From Dysidea avara (taxonomy: Eukaryota > Porifera > Demospongiae > Dictyoceratida > Dysideidae), in assembly GCF_963678975.1 (NCBI RefSeq), contig NC_089272.1, positions 2,910,359-2,974,358 on the forward strand: a stretch of 64,000 nucleotides of DNA, given 5' to 3'. The notes beneath the pieces were generated by a model. It was not told the DNA's origin and ran no database searches. It saw only the letters and a list, made by a program, of their open reading frames with translations. Shown piece after piece: positions 22,301 to 33,985 of the stretch (within the stretch, counting starts at the first letter, position 1; every line of letters begins with the position of its first letter). The position numbers were made by a program, and so were the translations under genes.

Positions 22301-23554
22301 CATAAAATAAATTATCGATCAAAGGACTATTGCAATACCACAAGATATGTTCACAAGCTGTGCTTAGTGTGGGAAAGTGACTATGTAACAACTTGTGGTG
22401 AATTACAATAACAGCATTTAGGAGCAAAGGTGAGACCAGTAGATAAATTAGACTTTGCAAAAATAGTGATAAAATAATATCATCAGTGCACTAAACAATG
22501 GGGACTGAAAGTATATTATATCATGAAGAATGGTGGAACACAATTGGATAGTAGATCCCTAGTAGGATAGTGATTAACAAAACAACCTTAAACACACACA
22601 CAATAAGTGCCGGTTGAATACAGAGATGATCCTGGATCCCAGGTTGTGTGGGTCTTCAGGCAGTTGCCTAGACTGTGTGGATCAAGTCACTACCTGGTAT
22701 TGGATTACTTTCTGCATTCAACAGGGTATTGGGATATGTGACTAACAAATAATCACCCTGCTTAGCAGCGACTGCAGAATATTGAATATCAGTACGGTGG
22801 CCTAACATAAGATATTTCAAGTAGTTTAATCCACAAATTTATTGACAAATTATATCTTGTTGGTGAATGCTGGCCAGCTATTTTTATAATTGTGCTGGCC
22901 ACAGTGCAGATTACCCCACTTCTTTGAGAAGACATATTCACTAACTTGTTCTCTGATATGAATGTTCACTAGCAGGTAGAGAGGGATTAATATCACAAAC
23001 CCCAGCCACATCCAAATATCATACGTCATTATAGAGACCAAAGTATTAACCTCATCTTTCACATAACACCATCCTGCTCCTGATAAGTTATTCTTTGAGT
23101 ATCCCATCCAATTATTTAACAGTAACCATAGCGACACATACAGGGGTAGTGTGTAGCACACGACGTACAACAATCTCACCACCCACTTGGTGACATTAAC
23201 ATCACGTGATACTATCCTACAATACAAGTACACAGCCAGTCCCAGTGTCCACAATACTGATCCTACAGTACCATAGCTGGCTAAGAATCCTTGTGCCTTA
23301 CACACAGTAAGATAAGCTGATACAGACTCATTGCTATTATCCTCCAGATGTTCATGATAAGGTAGAGCCAACCCAACCAAGTTAGCAGTGGAGTACATGA
23401 TATCCATTAGTGATATGTGTACTAGTAGTTCACGTGCTTTACTACGAATATCCTTCACCAACACGTAGGTTAAGATAATAGCCAGTGATCCAAATATCGA
23501 TAATATGCATATACCCCCGGACATATATTGGATCCATTCGTTGTGTTTCGTCAT
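16135..23554 (-). CDS. GPR157/cAMP-receptor-like GPCR gene 3 (complete)
   Basis: Exon 1 22946-23554 (203 codons, ATG at 23554 opening MTKHNEWIQ; the frame is open upstream without an ATG). Exon 2 21618-21815 (LNPHQSYILF, then KLLLVPLMFIFLRVWDIV). Exon 3 16135-16413 (IIGDCSQGFFNFIIFF, then a Cys-rich stretch and a tail with SLKEPYNNAFSQTTPR). Donors GTTAGT and GTGAGT; both introns phase 0 (1.1 and 5.2 kb). About 361 aa. The tail motif SLKEPY recurs in gene 6, so the two share ancestry within the array. Palmitoylation of the Cys-rich run after TM7 is possible but unproven. No lesion seen. Confidence 0.85.
16541..17043. mobile_element. hAT-type MITE with CAGTGTTGGGAGTAA ends
   Basis: 503 bp with inverted ends beginning CAGTGTTGGGA / CAGTGTTGAGA and many GTAACG/GTTACT units. 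Flanking 8-bp duplications CTGATGGG and CTGTTGGG differ at one base, which suggests some age. No transposase. It lies in intron 2 of GPCR gene 3. Confidence 0.75.
17401..17457. repeat. Decamer tandem repeat GATCAC(C/T)GAT
   Basis: Six exact-length 10-bp units; only the seventh base of each unit varies, and the last unit ends differently. Each unit contains GATC. It is too short-period and has no spacers, so it is not a CRISPR array. Confidence 0.9.
17458..18157. other. Intron sequence with scattered motif copies
   Basis: Part of intron 2 of GPCR gene 3. A TACTCTAATAGAACA copy at about 17829 and a reverse copy near 17785. No coding sequence recognised. Confidence 0.4.
18158..18468 (+). mobile_element. 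GGGGCGGATCCAG-family MITE, copy at 18.2 kb
   Basis: Starts CAGGGGCGGCTCCAGA and ends CTGGATCCGCCATTG, an inverted pair. Inside are two CTATTAGAGTA motifs about 20 bp apart and a long G-run (18409-18431). Flanks ACATAAG and AATAAGC are consistent with a partly decayed target duplication. No coding capacity. Confidence 0.65.
18469..19785. other. Intron sequence with a CCTG tetranucleotide run
   Basis: Part of intron 2 of GPCR gene 3. A (GCCT)n run lies at 19319-19354. Small open frames here do not resemble known proteins and most lack an ATG. Confidence 0.4.
19786..20232. repeat. Hairpin plus exon-like repeat, copy 2
   Basis: From 19786 to about 19925 the sequence folds on itself (arms near GGGCACAATGTGGAGTCTA and its complement). 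From 19856 to 20232 it is nearly identical to 7747-8106, with the same inverted TTAGACTC ends and the same minus-strand ATG-to-GTAAGT exon-like stretch. Substitutions between the copies leave that short reading frame open. Confidence 0.65.
20233..21617. other. Intron 2 remainder of GPCR gene 3
   Basis: A weak palindrome around 20483-20535 (ATTACCAAAAGTACATAATA) resembles the hairpin that hosts the hAT element at 30.05 kb. No gene recognised. Confidence 0.4.
21816..22945. other. Intron 1 of GPCR gene 3
   Basis: A short (TA)n run at about 21840. I see no exon or element with defined ends. Confidence 0.4.
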
Positions 23555-23929
23555 TTTGTCACGAGTGAAGCAAGCAGAAGAGGACGAGAGGAACGCCCGA
23601 GGGAGGCCCAAATTCGAGCCCAAATCGCTATAATATCCGCGCGCGGCCGATTCTATTTAAAGTTCAATCTGTATGGTCAGTGTAACCTGTAACACTCTAA
23701 TAGAACAGTCACATTCAATAAAGTTTCTCCAATTTATTTTTCTCTTCTCATATATTATAGGTTGGATTAGCCTACCACACTCGTCACCGACATGTACAGT
23801 GGTCACGGTTGGCCTCACGGTTTGCTCGTCAGCATGCTGAGTTCAACCACAAGTAGACCAGTGGCAAGGAGCATGCAGTTGTATAATCATATAGCTACAG
23901 CTGGTCCCGATAGTCATTCTAGTTAGCAT

Positions 23930-24178
23930 ATATTCAACATGGACCGTATAATTCGCGATTAAGAAAAGGATACTACAGGCAACTGACGACAAACATTGAC
24001 TCGTATAAATTTTCCTTTTTCCCCTCTGCAATTAAACTTTGGAACCCCCTTCCCCCCTATATAATTAATTCCCCTTCCCTGGATAATTTTTGTAACAACT
24101 TAAGTAATTATATCTGTGCATTATAATCATTTGTGATTTCTGCACAGTAACAACAAATAATAATAATAATAATAATAA
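23930..24178 (+). mobile_element. 3' fragment of a LINE
   Basis: Translates in one frame to a typical LINE reverse-transcriptase C-terminus (RLRKGYYRQL, then SFFPSAIKLWNPLP, then SLDNFCNNL) with a stop near 24121, followed by an (AAT)n tail. Severely 5'-truncated. The sequence around 23765-23930 may be an eroded continuation. Confidence 0.7.
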
Positions 24179-24179
24179 A

Positions 24180-25649
24180 TAACTGTGTCAATGCAGTGTG
24201 GCTTGCTCCGCATCTGCTCCGGCATACTGAACTTCCCCTGCCTGAATCCGCTAGGCCTTGATCTAGGCTGGACTGACTGAGTCTAGTCAAATTCTCCCAT
24301 GCCAAGCAGGACTCACCATAATGAAGCAGATATTTTTGTGTCACACTACTCAATTGCTCCCTTTCCCTTTTCAGTTGAGTCAGTCCTTGTCTCTTGATGT
24401 TCAGGATGTACTAGCCACTAGCTAGCCTACTCTTTAGCCACTTGGCTCAATGTTCACTGAGCTGGTACTTGGCTAGCTATTTTCTTCTCTCTTTTTCTCT
24501 TACTTCCTCTTTCAGTTTCTCATATTTAAACACTAGTGTTGCTAATCACTGAAAAGTATGGGAAAGTCATTACTACAGGTTCAGTGGAGTCCACTATAAC
24601 TGCAATCTAGCTGAGTTGGAATTTAAAGGAATTAATTGTCACGGTTGCATACCCACGACAAGCTGGCTTAGCTTATGTTTGCAGTATCACTTCTTTTTAA
24701 GTGGTCAGATGTTTAAACACATCCTAATGGATTTGCATAGCTTAGAGTGCACGAGTAGCTATATAGCTATGCTTTTGGTATTCCTTAGTTGTAGCTATAA
24801 TGAGTGTCTTAAAATTACTTGTGCAGCTAGCATATATGGATTCTGGCAGCCTTTTGGACTATAACTATATATACAATGCCAGGTATGCTTATCTGAAGAT
24901 AACATGATAGGCACAATATGAGTGAAACTTGAATTTATGCTGATGTGCTCGAGGCACACTCCCTAGCCACTGACAATACATATGTAGTGACTATGTAAAG
25001 TTCATCACTGCAATTCCAGTTTGATGTAAAGAAAAATAAACCCAGCTACACATCCCACACGTCAGATAAGTTAAATAATACAGTGACTTTCATGAGTGCC
25101 AATGCAGAACTACACATTGCAAAAATAGGAAAGTCACTATTGCTCAAGCACTCTCTAATAGTGACAGTCAATGACTTTAGTGATAGGCAGCAAAAATAGT
25201 ATATAGTCATCACATGCAGTTGTGCACTATACATTGAGTATTGCATGTGGCAGAAATTATTGGTATGGACCTATATATTGTTTTACTGCATGTTACCAGA
25301 TTCTCTTGATATCTTATTTAGCATGCAATCCATGTACATGCATGTATGTATGCAAGTCCCTGCACCAATCTCAGCTGCATACTGCACCATACACTCTAGC
25401 ATTATCTACAAGTACTATACTCATTGAATGGCTCATGTACACCTTTACTGAACCTCAAATACAATAACAATATCATAGAGATTACGAAAGTTAGTTAGTT
25501 GGATGTTGTAGCTTTTTCACAGTAGTAAATACATGTGTAACTACATAAATATTAAGTAATAAATATATATTATATACAAGCAGTCCTATATATATTGATA
25601 AAAATGTAAAACGCTATATAAAACGTTTACACACAAAGCAGCACCAGGA
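24180..25649. other. Intergenic spacer between GPCR genes 3 and 4
   Basis: No gene recognised. The 24616-24864 open frame (82 codons) lacks any family resemblance. A (TA)-rich stretch lies near 25560-25620. Confidence 0.4.
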
Positions 25650-28600
25650 CTAGGTGGTATACTGGCTAAATTGGGAAGATGTTCTACTACGATATTGTAA
25701 TGACGCTGAGTCATCAAGTTCATCATCGTCGTCGTCATCAACAGGTAGGTGTTTGCACTTGTTTGTGGTACAGGAACAACAAATGCACTTCATCAGTAAT
25801 GCTCTCAGTGTTGGTTGAAATATGAAGAAAATGATAAAGTTGAACATTCCTTGGCCACTGTCACCAATTGCCTAAAATATATCATGAATACTATAAACAT
25901 GTTATGGAATAGTCAAGTACAGTAAGTGAGGTCACTAATCAAAGAACACTGAAGGTTTAAATGTTTGTACTGCACATCAGTACATTACACAACTAGTACA
26001 ATGGGTACAACCAAAAACAAGAATTCATCAATTCACATGGAAGTGTGTCGTGTGGCCAAGAAAGCTGGAATGTCATACCGTGTGAATATTGATGGAGCGA
26101 TTTTCACACCTGCATACATAGCTCCAGTATCCCTTCTCCAGCACAAACCAATTTGCATTATAGATGAACACCAGATATGGTAGACCACACAGCAAAGTTG
26201 ATCCTAGCCATGAACAGCCACAAATTGTTTCCCTTTTTCTTTGTTTTTGTTCTTCTTAAGGTGTCTACGAGAACCTTGATAATTCTTTTTGCACACTTTT
26301 CAAACTTGCTATAACGCATAAATCAATAATCTTGAGCACATTCATGTACTAAGTTTGCAAGGAATCTGGTAAGCGTCCACAGTACTTTGAACATTTATTC
26401 ACATTAAACATCGCACTTCTGTCACGGTTATAGGATAAATCACTTATATTTATTTGGTGTGTGCATAGGCTAGCCATCATAGCAGTGCCTTTTGATTAGA
26501 AGTAACAGCTACAGAGTTACAAGCAAAAACCAAACAACTGTAAAATTGCAGAGTCAAGATACTCTAATAGAACAGTCATGTTGGAGTAAAAAAGTGCATG
26601 AAAAATCTCAAACAAAAGAAAACTTGTATACCAGAGTTCAAAACCAGGTACCTCTATACTTAACAAATACACAGAAAAAATTGGAATAGAGTACGTAGGG
26701 ATCATAGCACATCAATAAAAAGTACTGAAACAAGTTGGAGTAGCGCACGATATTAAATCACAGTAAAACAATAAGAAGTGTTATATCCCTACTGTGCTCA
26801 AGATATCATAATGGAAATGCACAGTAGGGATATAACACTTCTTATTGTTTTACTGTGATTTAATATCGTGTACTACTCCAGCTTGTTTCAGTACTTTTCA
26901 TCGATGTGCTAAGGTCCCTACTCTAGTTGAAAATTCCAAATTTTTCTGTGTACTTGTTTGTTAACTTTTTTTTTGTAAATAATTATTATGATTGGTGAAC
27001 CCACGCATACCGCATCTGAAACAATCCCCCAATTATCGTCTGAAAAGTGAAGTATCCATTGCGCTTCTTTGTCGGCTATGTTCAACCCGTCACACAGCAG
27101 TAACAAATCAAGAACTGTTTGAAAAGCACCTCTGCTATCAAAGTAGCCACTATGAAAAATACTCCGTTACAAAGGGAAGCCATCATGTGCTACTGCCAAA
27201 TCAACACTTCACTGTCAGCAAAGATGAATGGGACGCAAAGGAGGACACTGGTAAGTCTATGAAGAATGCATTGTACGTATTGCGGTATGCCAAAAGGCAC
27301 CTGTCAGGCTGAAGCGACGTCAAACAGTGAAAAATCAAGCCCGTAGCTTTAGCCGTTATCGAGTTACACTTGTCTGAAGGCATCAGTCAGTTACTCAGTC
27401 AGTCAGTCAGTAGAAAATTCCGTTAAATCTTTTTTTTTTAAATTCCGTAGCAACTTGTTCAAAGCATTTTGGGTTGATTTGAAAACTTGTTTGGGCTTAG
27501 TTTTACCTAACCAATACTGCCTCATCGTCATCAGGGAAAATTGAGGCTGGTTTTTGGGTGATGTTATCCTGTGGGCCACGCCTACTCCTTTGTGGTCCCT
27601 ACTATACAGTACTATCTGTATGATACCCCACCATTGATATCGTGGAAAATCACCTCTACTTTTAAAATCCTAGCTAAAATATACTTAATAGAAACTTATG
27701 CCTACCCATGAAAATTCTATGAACATTCCATGTGTGTTCTATTAGAGTATTATGATAGCATTACCAAATGTCAAATTCTGTCTTCAACAATCATCACTCT
27801 GTCTGTAAATAAGAAGAAATTAAAGCTGAGCCATGTTATCGTTTAATTATCGTGATATGATGCCTGTACATTTACTGTCATCCTAGAAGAAATGTTAGGA
27901 AAAATAAAACCCAAAGCCACCACTGGCTTTGGGGCCATATATAGAATAAAAAAGTAATGAAATGTACAAAAACTACCAAACTGCGAAAAAAGGTATAGTC
28001 TTCAGCCATCAATAGTCCAAGAAACAGCTGATGTGATCTTAATGCAATGCTAATAGATTTTAATAAGGGATACTTTGGGACCTTAACTAAGTTTCTAAAT
28101 TATGTAGGTGTCCTCAAGTGTCCACATTGTTAAGTTCCAGTGTTAGTCAGTTTACACACTAAGGGATAGTTTGGAACCTTAACTGAATGTCTGGATTATG
28201 TATTACATACAGTAGGTATACAAGGGCGGATGCAAAGCTTGATGAGGGGTGCACCATGGCCAGGGCTATATAAAGCAGGGGGTCTGGAGAATATCCCCCA
28301 CCCTCCCAGAAGCGCTATATATATTTTACATGTTCATAGGTGGTCTATATGGATCAGGAGCTACATGTAGGGATCAGTGAAAGTAATGAGGTTAGCTATG
28401 ACACACAAAAACCAATTTGCAAAAAGGAATTCCTAGCAGGCTACATAGTTAAGTGTGCCATGGGTTAGTGCTGTAGATTTCATGCTCAGTGTAGGATTCT
28501 TAATGTGTTACATAAGGTGACTGTTCTATTAGAGTATCTCAATCCTGTGTATACTTTTTTTTTTGGGGGGGGGGGGGGGGGTGCTTGGATCTGCCACTAT

Positions 28601-31600
28601 AGCCATGGTGCCCTAGTGTACAGTTAACAATACACACTCACAGTCAGTATTTTCAGCCAGAGGTATTGATGTGGTCTACAGTTGTCACAGTACACAAATA
28701 ATGTGCTGTTTATCACATCCCATACTCTCAATATGATGAACACGACTGGTACAAACAGTAGCTTGAGCTCTTTCCTGCCAAACGTTGGATTGTTGATAAT
28801 CAAAAACTGATAATCCTGATCATTATTACACTGCCGGATCTGGAATAAAATTAGCAGGTGTAATTTGACAGTATGGGTACTATTACAAGCAGAACTGCAA
28901 TATGTCTGCATGTATATAAATTTATCAAGGTACACAAAATAATTGTGAGGCAATTACTGTTTTGTTAGACCCCTGTGGTCTGAAGTCTACAACTTATTGT
29001 ACCTTAGCACTCTTGACAGCTGCTTGTAACAGAGAAGCGTAGCATTAATTAGTAGAAACAAGCCATCACTCCACCCATAACAACAGTTTGCCATGCTACC
29101 AGTGCAGGCGCATGCACTAATAAACATGAAAAGGGTCTAAGTAACTTAGACACCTCCAAAATCCAGGGTCCAAGTATTTAAAAAGTGGACAATTTAAGCC
29201 GCACCCCTAGGTGTAAGGTTTGGACCATACTCCACTATACAACTTACATATTGCCTCCCTTATTTCTACCTTATAAATGTGACATAAAGATTTGAAAACT
29301 GAAATGAAGTAGTCTGTATGAAAGTAGGTTTTTTGGAAAGTTCAAGATGAACTATGGTTGGCCCACCCCCCAACTTGCCACACTCTCACATGGACTTACC
29401 TTCACATGTTTGATAGTGCTGTAAAAAATAGCCATAAAAGTTACAGGTTCATAATAATAGCAACCTTGAAATTGTGACAACACTAGGAGGTCAAGGGATT
29501 GTAATAATTCCTAGCCTATAAACAGCTAAGAGACTTTTGCTAGGGATGAACTCCAAAAGCACAAGGGAGAACGTATTATTTAAAAACTGAAATGTACTAT
29601 ATACACGTTTCAAACCATAATAGCTACCACGCAAATAGCTAGGGTACTGTTTGAATGCAAAGTCATCTCACAAAAGTGTGAGCAATTAAACTCACTAATT
29701 AAAGGGCGTGGCACCCATTTGCCTGTGAGTATCCATTTCAAATGAAATGGGTGCCACTGCCACACCCTTTAATTAGGGAGTTTTTAATCATTCACAGTAT
29801 TGAGAGATGACATTGCATTAGAGTGGAAGACGACATTGGTACCATGGATGGTCTACTTTTACCAGCTGCTTGGTCAGCCAATGATCATACACGCCCAGAT
29901 TTGCCAATGACGGTTACAAAATAAGAACAGGCTAGAGTGGTAGCTAAATGGTAATGTTGAAAGAGTTTGGCCATGCCACAGGATAACTTTGAGGCAATAA
30001 AACTTCAAGGTATTACCAAGAGTACATAATATTTTTATTATGTACTCTTGGCAGTGGCATATCTAGATTCCTTACTTCACCCGGGCACTGGGTGGGCAAG
30101 CCACTCAGCCACATACACATGCCCACCTTCATATGGACATCAATATAACATCTAAAATGTGTTGTGCATCACTATCTATGTGCTATACCTACACTAACTG
30201 CATGCAAAATAGCTAATATCACTAGACACAAACGTTGACTACTATCGTCTTCTTCACACATACAATACAGCAATGCATAATACTCGAGAATTGGATTTAA
30301 AGCACCAGGCGCTTATACGATCCCGTGACAACTGTGGACTAAAGTAGTCAACCTACAAATACAATAAATGAAAACATTGACTAAAAAAGTACTTCATACC
30401 TTTGGAGCTAGCCTATCATCTACCAAGACATCACACAGCCATATGGGGTGCATGTCTCAACACTTGCTTGTGTCTGTTCACATCTGAATTTTGAAATTGA
30501 CTTAATCTTGAATGGGCGCTATTCACCACACTATGAAACATTCATTCAGTCTTTGTCACGATGCTGCAGTTGGTAGTCACGTGATCTTCTTTCCATTAAG
30601 TGCCTTACATTGGAAATACCACAATCGAAACCAATTCAAGATCGCCGTTTCTCCTTGGAAAGAAAAACTTGATTTGACATGGATCAGTGTTGCGTAAGTA
30701 TTCTTTACAATCATTAATGTTTTGTGGTTATTCAACACTGATGGTGAAAAGCATTTACCAGGGCACAAGTCAAATTAACCAGGACCCAGGCCCGGGTAGG
30801 CCCGGGTGTAGATACGCCACTGACTCTTGGTATTACTTCCGCTGATTTTTTTTTGAAATTTTCATCTTTTAAATAACACAACCATTCTAATCAAAGTGTT
30901 TGTAGAGTAATCCATCATTGATGACTTGTGAAATATTGGATGCCATGAAATACCATTTGAATTGACTATTTGCTTAGCCTATTTAAAATTTCGTTATAAT
31001 TAAATATTATGCGTTAAATAATTTTCATTAGATCTCTGTTTGCATTGGACAACTGATATAAATTATTTACACACATTATGGCAATCATTCACTGACAAGC
31101 TGAGCAAACAAATGGGCTATCATGTTACAGCTGCACATCCAGCTGCTGGAGTAAGGTGGTTGTCTCCATGTAAATAAATACTACAGTTGAATTAAGGTCC
31201 AATTTGCTAAGTGTTCCCCAAAAGAAATTTATTGTCATTGTTCTAGCAAAAGGAACATGATTTACAAGAGTGCTTAGGAGCCCAAGACAGACATCATCAG
31301 TGTAAATTTCACAAACCCACTGATCACAAACCCACTGAGCAACTTTTAGTTATCTTTATATCAACACTTAGAGGATTGTTGATAGGTGTCAATGGGAACC
31401 ACACATTAATAACAATTTCATGTTACAGACCAAAGCATTTAGCACAATGGGTGAAGACAACTTGTTGTATTATCACTAAGTTTATTTTAGTGGGGAAACA
31501 CAATGAGCCTTATCCAAAATTACATCACAGACATAGCATGGCCGCTGTAGTGTGGGGACGTTTGTAAAATTTGTATGGGCAACTATGAAGAGAAAAATTT

Positions 31601-32659
31601 TGAACGGCAATATCTCAGCCAAGACGGAAGATATCGAGCTCTAACCAGCAGGTATGGTGATAAATTAGCTGAAAGAATAGGAATCTAGCGTTGTTTTGAA
31701 AATCAACCAAAACTTGCTTTTACGTACTTACTGTAATGTCTTATAGCCATACCTGCTAGTTGGAGTTTGCCATGTTCCTTCTTGGCTGAGATATTGCCGT
31801 TCAAAAATTTTCTTCCCAGTCGCCCATACAAAGTTTACGAATGTCCCCACACTATAGCGGCCATTTTTATGTCTGTGACATAATTTCGGATAACGGTCAT
31901 TTTGTGTATAGCCTGAATGATTTAGTATACCACTGGTGCTGGACTATCTATTATGTTTATTCTCAGCTTGCCTGTGTAGTGTTATGTGTAGCATATTTGA
32001 ATAAACCATACCTCTTCTCTAATGCGGATATGTATGGAGATATACAGTGGTATGAGGATGATTCCCAGCCATATCCACACATCATAAGTCATAAAGTTTA
32101 CCAGAGGGTCGATATTATCCTTCACAGAACACCAACCTCCTCCTGACAATGGCGCATGTTGCCAGTATCCCAATTTATGACCGAACAATAGCCACAATGT
32201 TGGATACAGGGGTAGTATGTAGCACACAATGTATAACAATCTCACTGCCCACTTGGTGACATCAGCATCACGAGATACTATCCTATAATACAAGTACACA
32301 GCCAGTCCCAGCGTCCACAATACTGATCCTATAGTACCATATACCCCAAACGCTGCTTGAGCTTGGCAAATACGATCGTAGCTCATGTAAGACGTCGAGG
32401 ACATGTTCCGCGTATTGTCTGGTCCCAGATGCTTATGATAAGGTAGAGCCAACCCAACCAAGTTGGCAGTGGAGTACATGATATCCATTAGTGATATGTG
32501 TACTAGTAGTTCACGTGCTTTACTACGAATATCCTTCACCAACACGTAGGTTAAGATAATAGCCAGTGATCCCAGTATTGATAAGAAACATATCACGCCA
32601 GCCATCAGCTGGATCCATAGCGGGTCGCTAGAGTCTGATCCGGACAGTGAGCTGAACAT
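25650..32659 (-). CDS. GPR157/cAMP-receptor-like GPCR gene 4 (complete)
   Basis: Exon 1 32012-32659 (216 codons) starting at MFSSLSGSDSSDPLWIQ; an upstream in-frame ATG at 32752 would add 31 residues but the internal start fits the paralogues better. Exon 2 28642-28839 (IRQCNNDQDYQFLIINN, KLLFVPVVFIILRVWDVI). Exon 3 25650-25871 (AIGDSGQGMFNFIIFF, Cys-rich run, then an acidic VDDDDDDELDDS tail). Donors GTATGG and GTGAGT; introns 3.2 and 2.8 kb, both phase 0. About 355 aa. The exon 2 start and acidic tail are shared only with gene 5. The Asp run comes from a GAC/GAT trinucleotide tract. No lesion seen. Confidence 0.85.
26330..26656 (-). mobile_element. Decayed relative of the tRNA-derived SINE at 49 kb
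   Basis: Shares with 48950-49260 the blocks AACATTTATTCA, AGCAGTGCCTTTTGAT, AGCTACAGAGTT and the TACTCTAATAGAACAGTCA motif, followed by AGAGTTCAAAACCAGGTACC, a degenerate B box on the minus strand. The hairpin MITE cuts off the expected A box. Confidence 0.5.
26657..26965. mobile_element. Hairpin MITE with about 140-bp arms
   Basis: Two near-perfect inverted arms (about 26657-26798 and 26820-26965) separated by about 20 bp, with outer ends TTAACAAA. A transcript through GPCR gene 4 intron 2 would form a long hairpin. It sits beside a decayed SINE-like sequence. Confidence 0.75.
26966..28211. other. Intron sequence with GTCA tandem run and repeat fragments
   Basis: Contains (GTCA)n at about 27386-27412 followed by AGAAAATTCCGTTAAAT, which looks like the end of a repeat. 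At 27735-27830 a segment matches 49362-49470 (CTATTAGAGTATTAT, then TTCTGTCTTCAA). The 106-codon open frame at 26992-27312 has no ATG and no family resemblance. Confidence 0.45.
28212..28605 (+). mobile_element. GGGGCGGATCCAG-family MITE, diverged copy at 28.2 kb
   Basis: Starts AGGGCGGATGCAAAG and ends near GGATCTGCCACT, with the internal GACTGTTCTATTAGAGTATC motif and a G-run at 28564-28581. More diverged than the copies at 37.4 and 59.8 kb. It ends about 40 bp from exon 2 of GPCR gene 4. Confidence 0.55.
28840..29680. other. Intron 1 of GPCR gene 4, left part
   Basis: No coding sequence or bounded element recognised. Confidence 0.4.
29687..29800. repeat. Short hairpin element
   Basis: Arms about 45 bp: TAATTAAAGGGCGTGGCACC on the left and its near-complement on the right around a short loop at about 29735. 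No coding content. It lies in intron 1 of GPCR gene 4. Confidence 0.7.
30052..30822. mobile_element. hAT-type non-autonomous element with CAGTGGC ends
   Basis: 771 bp with inverted ends CAGTGGC(A/G)TATCTA and further CCCGGGC-rich subterminal similarity. A perfect 8-bp duplication ACTCTTGG at 30044-30051 and 30823-30830 marks the insertion. The target was itself a small palindrome (ACCAAGAGTACATAAT and complement). An internal 61-codon open frame at 30512 has no known relative. Confidence 0.85.
30831..31508. other. Intron 1 of GPCR gene 4, middle part
   Basis: AT-rich; nothing recognised. Confidence 0.4.
31509..31896. mobile_element. Inverted-repeat element with about 155-bp arms
   Basis: Arms at about 31509-31665 and 31737-31896 (matching blocks include GTGTGGGGAC, GGCAATATCTCAGCCAAGA and TCACAGACATA). 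The right end is about 115 bp from exon 1 of GPCR gene 4, in intron 1. No ORF. Target duplication not determined. Confidence 0.7.
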
Positions 32660-32759
32660 AATCACAAGACGTATGGCGAACAGTCTCCCGAGCAACCATT
32701 TACTTTTTACGCGCAGTGCTACCGGTAAACATGAGTTTATACGCATGCGCATATGTGAA

Positions 32760-33789
32760 AATAAAATTTTATTCCTTTGCTAAACAGGCAGCGCAGCTGG
32801 TTACTCCCAGAAAAATAGTAATATGCATATAGAATTACACTAGTTCATAATGCAGTTAGCTGGCTAAAATAAAAGTGCTATATGGTAGAGGTGCTACTGA
32901 TTCTTTGACTGCAACAGTATTTTAGGTGCCACCATAGCACAGCAGTTTTAACAGTGTATAAGAGTGTTGTGTAATTAGTCATAGCAGTAAATAAGTCCAG
33001 ATCATCAATTTCAATTGCCATGATGAAAACACATCCATGCAAGCATGCATGGATGCCAGGATAACAAAACAAAGAAAAGTTATACATTTTTCAGTGTTAG
33101 CTTTACAAAAATCTGAATATATATAGTCTGTATTATAAAGCTAGGTTCTTCATGGTTTCAGAAACCGATTGAGTAAAGTGTACGAGGAATCAAGGGAGTA
33201 AATGGTGTGGACTGGTAGCTAGCTATATTTAATAGTGCATGCTATATGTTATACATGAAAGAGTTGCCAAAAGATATATATATATATATATATAGTGTTA
33301 ATTATTTCTGCATGAGTATAAGTATAATGCACTACCCCTAACATAACTTTATATTAGCAGTCAATAAAAAATGAATTGATTAACTTGATAGCATAGCAAC
33401 CATATAGGCTCAATAACCAATTTAATTTGACTAAACGTCACTTGCTTGATTGTGACAAATACACTGATAAAACCCATATAGGATTTAAGCAGTAAAGAAA
33501 CAATACAGTATATAGATGAAATTCCAAACAGGTAGTTGACAAATTTACTATAGCAAGAGGATAAACATTATCAGCTACAGAACCTGGCTACTATCCCAGC
33601 TGAATGCACACTAGCCAAACTAGAATTCCAAGCTGACCAAGCTTGCATGCAGTAGCATCACAGTAGAAAATAAACAACGAATGATTATAAAAATAAACAT
33701 GTGCATTCATGTAGAAACTAGGATTTCTAATAAAGATATACTATTAAATATCAATAACAGCTGAAGAGCATGTACATGCGTGCAGCCGT
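32760..33789. other. Intergenic spacer between GPCR genes 4 and 5
   Basis: AT-rich; a (TA)n run at about 33273-33294. No gene recognised. Confidence 0.45.
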
Positions 33790-33874
<85 letters not shown>

Positions 33875-33985
33875 CACACACACTATGCACACACACACAC
33901 TACACACACACTATGTACACACACACACACACTACACACACACACAACACACACGCGCGCATGCACGCACGCACACACACACTAG
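33790..33985. repeat. (CA)n microsatellite
   Basis: About 200 bp of imperfect CA repeat with CTACA, CGCG and TGCAC interruptions. It ends next to the stop of GPCR gene 5 exon 3 at 33982. Open frames reading as Thr-His repeats are artefacts of the repeat. Confidence 0.95.

Noticed and set aside
24616-24864. 82-codon plus-strand open frame in the spacer
   Set aside because: No motif, no splice or paralogue support.
26992-27312. 106-codon plus-strand open frame
   Set aside because: No ATG start and no family resemblance; sits among repeats.
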